The position numbers and the translations under genes were made by a program. Shown piece after piece: positions 8,278-16,558 of a stretch of 64,000 bases of DNA (its first letter is position 1; each line of letters opens with the position of its first letter). The stretch comes from Acuticoccus mangrovi. GTDB lineage: Bacteria; Pseudomonadota; Alphaproteobacteria; Rhizobiales; Amorphaceae. The stretch lies in NCBI RefSeq assembly GCF_016411865.1, contig NZ_JAEKJA010000005.1:62001-126000 (forward strand), given 5' to 3'. Below the pieces are notes generated by a model. That model searched no databases. It was not told the DNA's origin and saw nothing but the letters and a program-made list of their open reading frames with translations.

Positions 8278-9075
8278 ATGCCGTTTGCCACCCTTGCGGG
8301 CGTGACCCTCCATTATGAGGAGCGTCCTGCCGCGCCGGGCGCACCCACCATCGTGTTCGCCAACTCCCTCGGGACCGATTTTCGGATCTGGGGTGGCGTC
8401 GTCGCCCGGCTGCCGGAGAGCTACGGCATCGTGCGCTACGACATGCGCGGCCACGGCCTCACCGATCTCGCGCCGGCCGAGACGCTGGAGGCGAACGTCG
8501 CCGATCTCGCCGGCCTCGTCGAATATCTCGGCCTCGCCAAGGTGGTCGTGTGCGGCCTCTCGGTCGGCGGCATGGTGGCGCAGGGCTTCGCCAAGGCCCA
8601 TCCCGACCGCCTCGCCGGTCTCGTCCTGTGCTGCACGGCGGCGAAGGTCGGGACCGCCGCCGACTGGAACGCGCGCATCGAGACGGTGCGCGGCAAGGGG
8701 CTGGCGGCCATGTCCGACGCGATCATGGAGCGGTGGTTCTCGCCCGCCTTCCGCGAGGCCGAGCCCGCCATCCTCGACGGCATGGTGAACATGCTGGTGC
8801 GCCAGCCGGCGGAGGGTTACGCCGCGATCTGCGCCATGCTGCGCGACACCGACCTCACCGCCGATGCGCCGGCGATCGCCGTGCCCACCCTCGGCATCGC
8901 CGGCACCGCCGACGGGTCGACGCCGCCGGCGCTCGTCGGCGGCACCATCGATCTCATTGCCGGCGCCGAGCTCCACGTGATCGACGGGGCCGGCCACATT
9001 CCCTGCGTGGAGCGGCCGGACGCCGTCGCCGACGCGCTCGTCGACTTCATGACCAGAAAAGGCCTCTCCCGATGA
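8278..9075 (+). CDS. pcaD: 3-oxoadipate enol-lactonase
   Basis: 265-aa alpha/beta-hydrolase converting beta-ketoadipate enol-lactone to beta-ketoadipate in the protocatechuate branch. The nucleophile elbow is GLSVGG, the acid is in the IAGTADGSTPP region and the catalytic His is in GAGHIPCVERPDA. GGAAGAGG 8 bp upstream supports the ATG at 8278 rather than an in-frame ATG at 8257. First gene of pcaDCHGB, coupled to pcaC by an ATGA overlap. Confidence 0.93.
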   Translation: MPFATLAGVTLHYEERPAAPGAPTIVFANSLGTDFRIWGGVVARLPESYGIVRYDMRGHGLTDLAPAETLEANVADLAGLVEYLGLAKVVVCGLSVGGMVAQGFAKAHPDRLAGLVLCCTAAKVGTAADWNARIETVRGKGLAAMSDAIMERWFSPAFREAEPAILDGMVNMLVRQPAEGYAAICAMLRDTDLTADAPAIAVPTLGIAGTADGSTPPALVGGTIDLIAGAELHVIDGAGHIPCVERPDAVADALVDFMTRKGLSR

Positions 9076-9488
9076 CCGATGGCTTCGACCCCTTCACCGC
9101 CGGGATGGAAACGCGGCGTCGCGTTCTGGGGACGACCCACGTCGATCGGGCCGAGGGCGCGAAGACGTCGTTCGACGAACGCTTCCAGCGGATGATCACC
9201 GAGGCCGCGTGGGGCCATGTCTGGTCGAACGATCACTTCACGCCTCGCGAGCGCTCGATGGTCACGTTCGCGATCCTCGCGAGCCTCGGCCGATGGGACG
9301 AGGTGGAGATGCACGTGCGCGCCTCCCGCAACACCGGCGCGACGCCCGAAGACCTCGCCGAGGTGCTGATGCATGTCGCGATCTATGCCGGCATCCCGGC
9401 CGCCAACCATGCGATCAAGATCGCCAAGACGACGCTCGCCGCAATGGACGCCGAGCGCGAGAGCGAAATGAGCGGAGGAACGACGTGA
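9072..9488 (+). CDS. pcaC: 4-carboxymuconolactone decarboxylase
   Basis: 138-aa AhpD-fold decarboxylase that turns gamma-carboxymuconolactone into the enol-lactone used by PcaD. Conserved blocks are ETRRRVLG, ITEAAWGHVWS, FTPRERSMVTFAILASLG and the His-containing EVLMHVAIYAGIPAANHA. It is a stand-alone PcaC rather than the PcaCD fusion seen in some bacteria. The start overlaps the pcaD stop (ATGA) and its own stop overlaps the pcaH GTG start. Confidence 0.93.
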   Translation: MTDGFDPFTAGMETRRRVLGTTHVDRAEGAKTSFDERFQRMITEAAWGHVWSNDHFTPRERSMVTFAILASLGRWDEVEMHVRASRNTGATPEDLAEVLMHVAIYAGIPAANHAIKIAKTTLAAMDAERESEMSGGTT

Positions 9489-10225
9489 GAAACGATCCCG
9501 GCGACGCGCGCCCCTTCATTCCGCGCGATCTCGCTTTGCACCCTGCTGCGTTCGACCCCGGTTACAAGACGAGCGTGCTGCGCTCTCCGCGTCAGGCGCT
9601 GATCTCGTTCCAGAACACGCCGACCGAGATCACCGGGCCGATGTTCGGCCACGACACCATCGGCCCGCTCGATCACGACCTGACGCGCAACTGGGCGCAA
9701 CCCGGGTTGAGCGCCATCGGCGAGCGCATCATCGTCCACGGCAGGCTGATGGACGGGGAGGGGCGGCCGGTGCCCGACGCCCTCATCGAGATCTGGCAGA
9801 CCAATGCCGGCGGCCGCTACCGCCACGTGCGCGATACCTACGTCGCCCCCCTCGATCCGAACTTCGGCGGCTGCGGCCGCACGCTCACCAGGGAGGACGG
9901 CTCCTACGCCTTCATGACGGTGCGGCCCGGCGCCTATCCCTGGCCCAACCGGGCGAACGATTGGCGGCCCGCCCACATCCACTTCTCGGTGTTCGGCCAC
10001 GGCTTCGCCCAGCGCCTCATCACCCAGATGTATTTCGAGGGCGACCCGTCGATCCCGCTCTGCCCCATCGTCGGCACCGTGCCCGACGCGGAGGGGATCG
10101 CGATGATGACGGCGACACTCGACATGGACGCCACCGTTCCCTTCGACGCCCGCGCCTGGCGCTTCGACATCGTGCTGCGGGGCCGCCGCTCGACGCCGTT
10201 TGAGAACCGGCCGGAGGGCAACTGA
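9485..10225 (+). CDS. pcaH: Protocatechuate 3,4-dioxygenase beta subunit
   Basis: 246-aa iron(III)-binding subunit of the intradiol dioxygenase that opens protocatechuate to 3-carboxy-cis,cis-muconate. The iron ligands are visible as Tyr in GGRYRHVRD, Tyr in GAYPWPN and two His in RPAHIHFSV. It starts with GTG at 9485 in a GTGA overlap with the pcaC stop; the open frame continues further upstream without meaning. The TGATG junction couples it to pcaG. Confidence 0.95.
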   Translation: MRNDPGDARPFIPRDLALHPAAFDPGYKTSVLRSPRQALISFQNTPTEITGPMFGHDTIGPLDHDLTRNWAQPGLSAIGERIIVHGRLMDGEGRPVPDALIEIWQTNAGGRYRHVRDTYVAPLDPNFGGCGRTLTREDGSYAFMTVRPGAYPWPNRANDWRPAHIHFSVFGHGFAQRLITQMYFEGDPSIPLCPIVGTVPDAEGIAMMTATLDMDATVPFDARAWRFDIVLRGRRSTPFENRPEGN

Positions 10226-10830
10226 TGGCCCGCCTCAGAGAGACCCCGTCGCAGACCGCCGGACCCTATGTCCATATCGGCATGGTGCCGACCTTCGCCG
10301 GGGTGGAGAACACCTATCCCGAGGACCTCGGGTCCGGCCCGCTCTATTCGGACGGGGTGAAGGGCGAGAAGATCACCATCAAGGGCCGCATCTTCGACGG
10401 TGCCGGCGCGCCGATCCGCGACGCGTGCGTGGAGATCTGGCAGGCGGACGCGGACGGCCTCTACAACTCGCCCGCCGAGCGCCGCGGGCTCTCCGACCGT
10501 CACTTCAAGGGATGGGGCCGGGCCGCCGTGTCGGGCGACAACGGGGTCTACGTGTTCGAGACCATCGTGCCCGGCAAGGTGCCGCTGGGGGACGGACGGG
10601 TGCAGGCTCCCCACATCGCTTTCTGGATCGTGGCGCGAGGGATCAACGTGGGCCTCCACACGCGGATGTATTTTCCGCAGGAGAGCGAGGCCAACGCCGT
10701 CGACCCGGTGCTCAACCGCATCGAGCATCCGACGCGGCGGGCGACCTTGATCGCCGAGCGCGAAGGCAACGTCTACACCTTCGACATCCGCCTGCAGGGG
10801 GACGGCGAGACCGTCTTCCTCGACGTTTGA
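10225..10830 (+). CDS. pcaG: Protocatechuate 3,4-dioxygenase alpha subunit
   Basis: 201-aa alpha subunit, homologous to PcaH but without the full ligand set (for example RMYFPQE follows HIAFW instead of HIHF). It begins with the family N-terminus TPSQTAGPYVHIG and contains VEIWQADADGLY. It contributes to the active-site pocket of the (alpha-beta-Fe) protomer. The ATG overlaps the pcaH stop by one base. Confidence 0.95.
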   Translation: MARLRETPSQTAGPYVHIGMVPTFAGVENTYPEDLGSGPLYSDGVKGEKITIKGRIFDGAGAPIRDACVEIWQADADGLYNSPAERRGLSDRHFKGWGRAAVSGDNGVYVFETIVPGKVPLGDGRVQAPHIAFWIVARGINVGLHTRMYFPQESEANAVDPVLNRIEHPTRRATLIAEREGNVYTFDIRLQGDGETVFLDV

Positions 10831-10832
10831 CG

Positions 10833-11903
10833 ATGGGGGTCACCGTCTTCGAGCACAGCCTGTTCGCGCCGCTCTTCGGCGACGCGGAGACGGCCGCGGT
10901 GTTCGCGCCCGATCACACGCTGGCGCTCTACAACACGGTGGAGCTCGCCTTGACGCGGGCGCTCGCGGCCAACGGGCTCGCCGACCATGCCGCCGCCGAG
11001 CGCGTCGCGGCGCTGCTCGCCGACTTCCGCCCCGACATGGACGCGCTCGCCGTCGCCACCCTGCGGGACGGGATCCCGCTGCCCGGCTACGTCAAGGCGC
11101 TGAAGGCGGCGGCGGGCGACGATGCGGTGGCCGTCCACAAGGGCTCCACCAGCCAGGACATCATGGACACCGCGCTCGTGCTGGCGCTGCGTTCGGTGAA
11201 CGCGATGCTGGAGACCCGGCTCGGCGCGCTGATCGTCGCCCTCGGCGAGCTCGCCGACCGGTTCGGCGATCGGCCGCTGATGGGCCGCACCCGCATGCAG
11301 GCGGCGCTGCCGGTCACCGTGCGCCACCGCATCAAGGAGTGGCGGACGCCGCTCGCCCGGGAGGTGGCGGCGCTCGAGGGGCTGCGACCGCGGCTCGAGG
11401 TGCTCCAGTTTGGCGGTCCCGTCGGCACCCGCGAGGGGTGGGAGGGGAAGGGCGACGCGGTCGCCCGCCACATGGCCGCGGCGCTCGGCCTCGCCGATCC
11501 CGGCGCCGCCTGGCATACCGAGCGCGGCAATCTTGCCGCCTACGCCGCGTGGCTCGCCGCGGTGTCGGCCGCGCTCGGCAAGATCGGCGCCGACGTGGCG
11601 CTGATGGCGCAGCAGGGCATCGGCGAGATCCGCCTCGCGGGCGGCGGCGGCTCGTCGGCGATGGCGCACAAGGCGAACCCGATCGCGGCCGAGCTCCTCG
11701 TGACGCTGGCGCGCTTCACGGCGGCGGGGTTGGGCGGTTTCGCCCAATCCGCCGTCCACGAGCAGGAGCGCTCCGGCACCGCGTGGGCGCTCGAATGGAT
11801 GATCCTGCCGCAGATGTGCGTGGCGACCGGGGCCGGACTTGCCACCGCCCTGCGCCTGGTCGCCGCGGTGGAGATGATGGGCTCGGCGGGGAGTACCCCC
11901 TAG
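10833..11903 (+). CDS. pcaB: 3-carboxy-cis,cis-muconate cycloisomerase
   Basis: 356-aa member of the fumarase/adenylosuccinate-lyase superfamily that cyclises 3-carboxymuconate to 4-carboxymuconolactone. The signature loop is GGGSSAMAHKANPI, with STSQDIMDTAL and the RTRMQAALPVTV block upstream. It starts 2 bp after the pcaG stop and ends the pcaDCHGB run; pcaIJF, needed to finish the pathway, are not in this window. A TRAP transporter follows 58 bp later. Confidence 0.93.
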   Translation: MGVTVFEHSLFAPLFGDAETAAVFAPDHTLALYNTVELALTRALAANGLADHAAAERVAALLADFRPDMDALAVATLRDGIPLPGYVKALKAAAGDDAVAVHKGSTSQDIMDTALVLALRSVNAMLETRLGALIVALGELADRFGDRPLMGRTRMQAALPVTVRHRIKEWRTPLAREVAALEGLRPRLEVLQFGGPVGTREGWEGKGDAVARHMAAALGLADPGAAWHTERGNLAAYAAWLAAVSAALGKIGADVALMAQQGIGEIRLAGGGGSSAMAHKANPIAAELLVTLARFTAAGLGGFAQSAVHEQERSGTAWALEWMILPQMCVATGAGLATALRLVAAVEMMGSAGSTP

Positions 11904-11961
11904 CGGGCACGTCGAATGACAACGAAAAGAAGGCCGTACAGGCCGATCGAAAGGGAGAGAT

Positions 11962-12996
11962 ATGAGACGTACAATCCTTGCTGCAGCGGCGGGTGCCGTT
12001 GCTGCGACGCTGTTGTCGGGCGCGGCTCTCGCGCAGGACTTCACCTTCACCCTTCACCATTTCCTCGGCCCCAAGGCGCCCGCCCATACCAAGATGCTGG
12101 TGCCCTGGGCGAAGCGGATCGAGGACGCCTCGAACGGGCGCATCAAGATCGAGATCTACCCGTCGATGAGCCTCGGCGGATCGCCGCCGCAGCTCTTCCG
12201 CCAGGTGGCCGACGGGGTGGTCGACATCGTGTGGACGGTGAACGGCTACACTCCGGGCCTCTTCCCCCGCTCGGAGGCGTTCGAGCTGCCGACGGTGTTC
12301 ACCAACGACATCGCCGCCACCAATCTCGCGATGCGGGCGATGTTCGACGACTATCTGGCGCCCGAATATGAGGCGGTCCACGTGCTCTTCCTCCACGTCC
12401 ATGCCGGCCAGGCGCTGCAGATGGCCAGCAAGGAGGTGAACGGGCCGGACGACACCAAGGGGCTGAAGCTGCGCGTGCCCGGCCCGACGGGCAACGCGGT
12501 GGTGGAGGCGATGGGTGCCACGCCGGTGACGATGCCGGTGCCGGACCTGCCGCAATCCCTGTCGACCGGCGCGGTCGACGGTGCGCTGATCCCGTTCGAG
12601 ATCATCCCGCCGCTGCAGCTCCAGGAGACCACCAAGTACCAGATCGAGGGGCCGGACAACGAGCGCTTCGGCACCACCACCTTCCAGGTGTCGATGAACA
12701 AGGCGAAGTGGGACGGGCTTCCCGACGACCTGAAGAAGGTGTTCACCGACAACTCGGGCGAGGCGTGGCTGAAGGAGGTGGCCAAGATTTGGCGCGACGC
12801 CGACAATGCCGGCATCAAGATGGCCGTCGATTCCGGCAACGAGCACGTCGTCCTGTCGCGCGAGGAGATGCAGGACTTCAACGCCGACCTCCTGCCGGTG
12901 GTGGAGCAGTGGATCTCCGAGCACAAGGACTTCGACGCGCGCGAGATCGTCGCCAAGGCGAAGGACGAGATCGCGCACTATAAGTCCGGCGACTGA
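11962..12996 (+). CDS. TRAP transporter substrate-binding protein (DctP family)
   Basis: 344-aa periplasmic solute receptor with a clear Sec signal peptide (ends GAALAQ-DF). DctP traits are LHHFLGPKAPAHTKML at the start, the RIKIEIYPSMSLGG block and the carboxylate-binding Arg in KLRVPGPTGNAVVEAMGATPV. A strong RBS (AAAGGGAGAG) precedes the ATG. It sits directly behind pcaB on the same strand, so uptake of protocatechuate, a related aromatic acid or its precursor is likely; the substrate itself cannot be read from the sequence. Confidence 0.9.
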   Translation: MRRTILAAAAGAVAATLLSGAALAQDFTFTLHHFLGPKAPAHTKMLVPWAKRIEDASNGRIKIEIYPSMSLGGSPPQLFRQVADGVVDIVWTVNGYTPGLFPRSEAFELPTVFTNDIAATNLAMRAMFDDYLAPEYEAVHVLFLHVHAGQALQMASKEVNGPDDTKGLKLRVPGPTGNAVVEAMGATPVTMPVPDLPQSLSTGAVDGALIPFEIIPPLQLQETTKYQIEGPDNERFGTTTFQVSMNKAKWDGLPDDLKKVFTDNSGEAWLKEVAKIWRDADNAGIKMAVDSGNEHVVLSREEMQDFNADLLPVVEQWISEHKDFDAREIVAKAKDEIAHYKSGD

Positions 12997-13074
12997 ACCG
13001 GCCTCGGGCGGGCGCTTCGTCCGCCCTTCCCCCGCGGCACCGGAACCGCGGGCGACAACAGTGGGAAGGGGACC

Positions 13075-13221
13075 ATGTCTCGACGCACCTTGCGGCGCGC
13101 GGCGATAGCCGCCGTGACCACCGCGCCCGCCACGGCGCGGGCGGCGACGGACGATCCGCACGACGGCGGCCGCGCATCGATCGAGACGGCGCGCGGCCGC
13201 ATCGCGGCGTCGGCGTCTTGA
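13075..13221 (+). CDS. Possible 48-aa protein inside the TRAP operon
   Basis: ATG preceded by GGGAAGGGG at a good spacing, ending at a TGA that overlaps the TTG start of the next gene by 4 bp (TTGA). The product begins MSRRTLRRAAIAAV and has an AxA-like site (TARA-AT) followed by a polar tail, loosely like a short twin-arginine or Sec leader. There is no recognised family. It fills the 221-bp gap between the TRAP receptor and the small permease. Its main role may be translational coupling of that TTG-start permease; a protein function is unproven. Confidence 0.4.
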   Translation: MSRRTLRRAAIAAVTTAPATARAATDDPHDGGRASIETARGRIAASAS

Positions 13222-13775
13222 GCGTCGCGACCCGGCCGCGGGGCGGGCTCGCCAAGGTCGTCCGCACGCTCGCCCTCCTCATCAAGCTGTGGGCGATCGC
13301 CGGTGGCCTGCTCGCCACCGCCCTTGCCCTGATGACGGCGGCGAGCGCGGTGTCGAACCTCCTCTTCGCGCGGCCCTTCGCGGCCGATCACGAGCTCACC
13401 AAGCACATCATCGCCATCGTCATCTTCATGTTCCTGCCCTACTGCCAGCTCGTCGGCGCCAACGTGACCGTCGACATCTTCACCGAGGGAATGGGGGAGC
13501 GCACCAAGGCGGCGATGGAGGTCTTCGCCTCGCTCTTCGCGCTCGCCTTCGCCGCTCTCCTCCTCGTCCAGATGTGGAAGGGGATGGGGAGCTACATGCG
13601 CTATGTGGAGGTGACGCCGGTCCTGAAGCTGCCGCTGTGGACGGCGTTTCCGCCGATCCTGGTGTCGCTCGGCTTCCTCCTCCTCGCCGCGCTGATCACC
13701 GCGGCGGAGGGAGTGCGCCATCTCCTCGGCCGGCCGGCCTGGCTCACGGCGCCGCGTGCGGAAGAGGCGGCCTGA
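13218..13775 (+). CDS. TRAP transporter small permease (DctQ family)
   Basis: 185-aa four-helix membrane subunit. Hydrophobic segments lie at about residues 17-45, 57-78, 95-115 and 139-163. It carries the DctQ-like pattern of a second helix followed by QLVGANVTVDIFTEGM. The start is TTG at 13218, overlapping the small ORF upstream; no ATG gives a full first helix. Its stop overlaps the DctM ATG by one base, so the two permease subunits are coupled. Confidence 0.85.
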   Translation: MSVATRPRGGLAKVVRTLALLIKLWAIAGGLLATALALMTAASAVSNLLFARPFAADHELTKHIIAIVIFMFLPYCQLVGANVTVDIFTEGMGERTKAAMEVFASLFALAFAALLLVQMWKGMGSYMRYVEVTPVLKLPLWTAFPPILVSLGFLLLAALITAAEGVRHLLGRPAWLTAPRAEEAA

Positions 13776-15097
13776 TGGACGGCATGATCCTCGGCGTTGG
13801 CGGCCTCCTGGCGCTGCTCTTCCTCATCGCGGTGCGGGTGCCGATCGCCTACACCATGATCCTCGTCGGCGTCGTCGGCACGATGATCCAGGCGCGGCCC
13901 GCGATCCTCCTCAACCAGCTGAAGGATCTCGGCTACGCCCAGTTCTCCAACTACGACCTCTCGGTGCTGCCGATGTTCATCCTGATGGGCGGGCTCGCGG
14001 CGCGCACCGGCCTGTCACGCGACCTCTTCCGGGCGGCGAACGCGTGGCTCGGCGGCCTGCGCGGGGGTGTCGCGATGGCGGCCCTCGTCGGCTGCGCCGG
14101 GTTCGGGGCGCTGTCCGGCTCGTCCACGGCGACGGCCTCCACCATGGGGCAGGTGGCCTTGCCCGAACTGCGCCGCTACCGCTTCTCGCCGCAGCTCGCG
14201 ACGGGCACCATCGCGGCGGGCGGAACCCTCGGCATCCTCATCCCGCCCTCGGTGGTGCTGATCGTCTACGCCATCATCGTCGAGGTGAACATCGTCACGA
14301 TGTTCGCCGCCGCGCTCATCCCGGGGCTCATCGCGGTGGGTTTCTTCATGGCGACGGTGTGGCTCTATGTACGCCTGGTGCCGGGCTCCGGGCCGCCGGG
14401 GGAGCGGGTGCCGCGACAGGAGCTGATCTCCGCCTCGCTCGGGGTGATCCCGGTGGTGGTGATTTTCGCCATCGTCATCGGCGGCATCTATGCCGGGATC
14501 TACAACCCGACGCCGGCGGCCGCCATCGGCGTGGTGCTCGTGGGGCTCTACGGCGTCGTGCGGGCGGGCCTCAACTGGCGCCAGTTCGTCGAGGCGCTGC
14601 TCGAGACGGCGCGCACCACGGGGATGATCTACCTCATCCTCTTCGGCGCCGAGCTCCTGAAGATCTTCATGGCGCGGGCCGGCGTGCCGCAGGCGGCGGC
14701 CGAGTTCCTGTCCACCAGCGGTATGGGGCCTTACACCGTCCTCGTCCTGGTGATCGTCGCCTTTCTGATCCTCGGCTGCCTGATGGACAGCCTCTCCATG
14801 GTGATCCTGGCGATCCCCTTCTTCTGGCCGGTCATCGCCGATCTCGACTTCGGCCTCGGACCCAACGAGCTGAAGATCTGGTTCGGCATCATCATCCTCA
14901 TCGTGGTGGAGCTCGGGTTGATCACGCCGCCGGTCGGGCTCAACGTCTTCATCATCAACCACCTCGCGAAGGACGTGCCGATGCGCCAGACCTTCGCGGG
15001 GGTGATGCCCTTCTTCACCTCCGAGCTCGTGCGGGTGGCGCTGCTCGTCGCCTTTCCCGCGGTCACCCTCCTCCTGCCGCGCCTCCTCGCCGGCTGA
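13775..15097 (+). CDS. TRAP transporter large permease (DctM family)
   Basis: 440-aa membrane protein with about 12 hydrophobic segments, the transport channel of the TRAP system. DctM hallmarks are LPMFILMGGLAARTGLSRDLF, GCAGFGALSGSSTATASTMG, GGTLGILIPPSV and GLITPPVGLNVFII. It uses a sodium or proton gradient with the DctP receptor and DctQ. It ends the pca/TRAP transcription unit; no clear terminator follows. Confidence 0.93.
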   Translation: MDGMILGVGGLLALLFLIAVRVPIAYTMILVGVVGTMIQARPAILLNQLKDLGYAQFSNYDLSVLPMFILMGGLAARTGLSRDLFRAANAWLGGLRGGVAMAALVGCAGFGALSGSSTATASTMGQVALPELRRYRFSPQLATGTIAAGGTLGILIPPSVVLIVYAIIVEVNIVTMFAAALIPGLIAVGFFMATVWLYVRLVPGSGPPGERVPRQELISASLGVIPVVVIFAIVIGGIYAGIYNPTPAAAIGVVLVGLYGVVRAGLNWRQFVEALLETARTTGMIYLILFGAELLKIFMARAGVPQAAAEFLSTSGMGPYTVLVLVIVAFLILGCLMDSLSMVILAIPFFWPVIADLDFGLGPNELKIWFGIIILIVVELGLITPPVGLNVFIINHLAKDVPMRQTFAGVMPFFTSELVRVALLVAFPAVTLLLPRLLAG

Positions 15098-15204
15098 GCG
15101 AGGCCGGGTGGGGGCGCGTCCGGCTCCCGTCGCCGGAGCGCGCGGCCCGGCTGGTCGCGGGCGCGGCACTTGCCGTCGGGCCCGATCCGCTCCAACCTTC
15201 GACG

Positions 15205-16089
15205 ATGACCCGCGACCTCCCATTCGACGGCGCCATCAGCCGTTATTTCGACACCGAGTTTCCGGACGAGCTGCGCGAGCGCGTGCGCAAGGCGGAGAAG
15301 AACGACGTTCTCGCCGGCACCTACCCCTACGCCGAAAGGATGGACGGCGGGGCCTACGACAAGGCACGCGATGCGCTTCAGATCGAGCTCGTGAAGCTGC
15401 AGGCGTGGGTGAAGGCCAAGGGCGAGCGCGTCGCGGTGGTGTTCGAAGGGCGGGACGCGGCGGGCAAGGGCGGTGCGATCAAGCGGTTCCGCGAGCACCT
15501 CAATCCGCGCGGCGCGAGGGTGGTGGCGCTCTCCAAGCCGTCGGACGCGGAGGCGGGGCAGTGGTACTTTCAGCGCTACATCGCGCACCTGCCGACCTAT
15601 GGCGAAATCGTCTTCTTCGACCGCTCCTGGTACAATCGCGCCGTCGTGGAATGGGTGTTCGGCTTCTGCACCAAGGACGAGCGGGACCTCTTCTTCCGCC
15701 AGGTGTCGGAGTTCGAGCGGATGCTGGTGGCCGACGGCATCCGCCTCTTCAAGGTGTGGCTCACCGTCAGCCGGGCGGAGCAGATGCGGCGGATGCTGTC
15801 GCGCGAGAAGGACCCGCTGAAGCAGTGGAAGCTGTCGACGATCGACGTCGAGGGCCTTGCGAAGTGGGAGGCCTATTCGAAGGCGATCGACGAGACTTTC
15901 GTCTTCACCAACACGGCCGAAGCGCCATGGAGCGTGGTTCGGGCGGACGATAAGCGACGGGCCCGGCTCGCCACGCAGCGGATCGTTCTATCGGCGATCG
16001 ACTATGCGGGGCGGAGCGAGAAGGTGGTGACGAAGCCCGACCCGGCCATCGTGGGCGGGCCGGAGATCCTGCCGACGGGCGACGGTTGA
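15205..16089 (+). CDS. ppk2: Polyphosphate kinase 2 (PPK2 class I)
   Basis: 294-aa P-loop kinase transferring phosphate between polyphosphate and nucleoside diphosphates. Walker A is FEGRDAAGKGGAIK, Walker B is IVFFDRSWYNRAVVEWVFGF and the lid is REKDPLKQWKLSTID, which fits class I (single-domain, NDP-phosphorylating) enzymes. The much longer open frame upstream is an antisense-like extension through dctM; the ATG at 15205 gives the normal N-terminus. Cytoplasmic. It converges on the response regulator. Confidence 0.93.
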   Translation: MTRDLPFDGAISRYFDTEFPDELRERVRKAEKNDVLAGTYPYAERMDGGAYDKARDALQIELVKLQAWVKAKGERVAVVFEGRDAAGKGGAIKRFREHLNPRGARVVALSKPSDAEAGQWYFQRYIAHLPTYGEIVFFDRSWYNRAVVEWVFGFCTKDERDLFFRQVSEFERMLVADGIRLFKVWLTVSRAEQMRRMLSREKDPLKQWKLSTIDVEGLAKWEAYSKAIDETFVFTNTAEAPWSVVRADDKRRARLATQRIVLSAIDYAGRSEKVVTKPDPAIVGGPEILPTGDG

Positions 16090-16192
16090 CCGCCCGCACC
16101 CGCCGACCGTCCACACCCTCGCGTATTCGTACCGGAGCCCAATCGCACCCTCGCCCGTCCGCATCCTCCGTGCTCGCCCGCATCGCCCGTCG

Positions 16193-16558
16193 TTATACGC
16201 GGATGGTGGACGAGAACTGCGAATCGACGATGGGCTTCACGAGGATGTCGAGCGGGTTCGTCGCCTGCAGGCGGGCGATGGTGCCCGGATCGTTCGATCC
16301 CGTCGCGTAGATGATGCCGCCGCGAAAGCCCTGGCGCATGACCTCGTTGGCGATGGCGACACCGTCGCGATCGCCCTTGAGGCGAACGTCGAGCAGGACG
16401 TAGTCGGGATTGTGGGTGAGGATCGCGTGGATGCCGTCGTCGGCGTTGTCGCAGACGCCGACGACACGCATGCCGAGGTCCTCGCACATGTACTGATTGG
16501 ACAGCGAGATGAACGGATCATCCTCGATGATGACGATGGAAGGTTCGTCAGCGTGCAT
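16193..16558 (-). CDS. CheY-like single-domain response regulator
   Basis: 121-aa receiver domain with no output domain. It shows the acidic pair IIEDD, the phospho-acceptor Asp in YVLLDVRLKG, Thr/Ser in IIYATGSN and Lys in ILVKPI. The ATG at 16558 follows GGAG at 6 nt and overlaps the end of the kinase gene by 11 bp; a TTG 18 bp further up is less likely. It is presumably phosphorylated by the adjacent HWE/HisKA_2 kinase and may act as a phosphate sink or relay protein. Confidence 0.85.
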   Translation of the reverse strand: MHADEPSIVIIEDDPFISLSNQYMCEDLGMRVVGVCDNADDGIHAILTHNPDYVLLDVRLKGDRDGVAIANEVMRQGFRGGIIYATGSNDPGTIARLQATNPLDILVKPIVDSQFSSTIRV

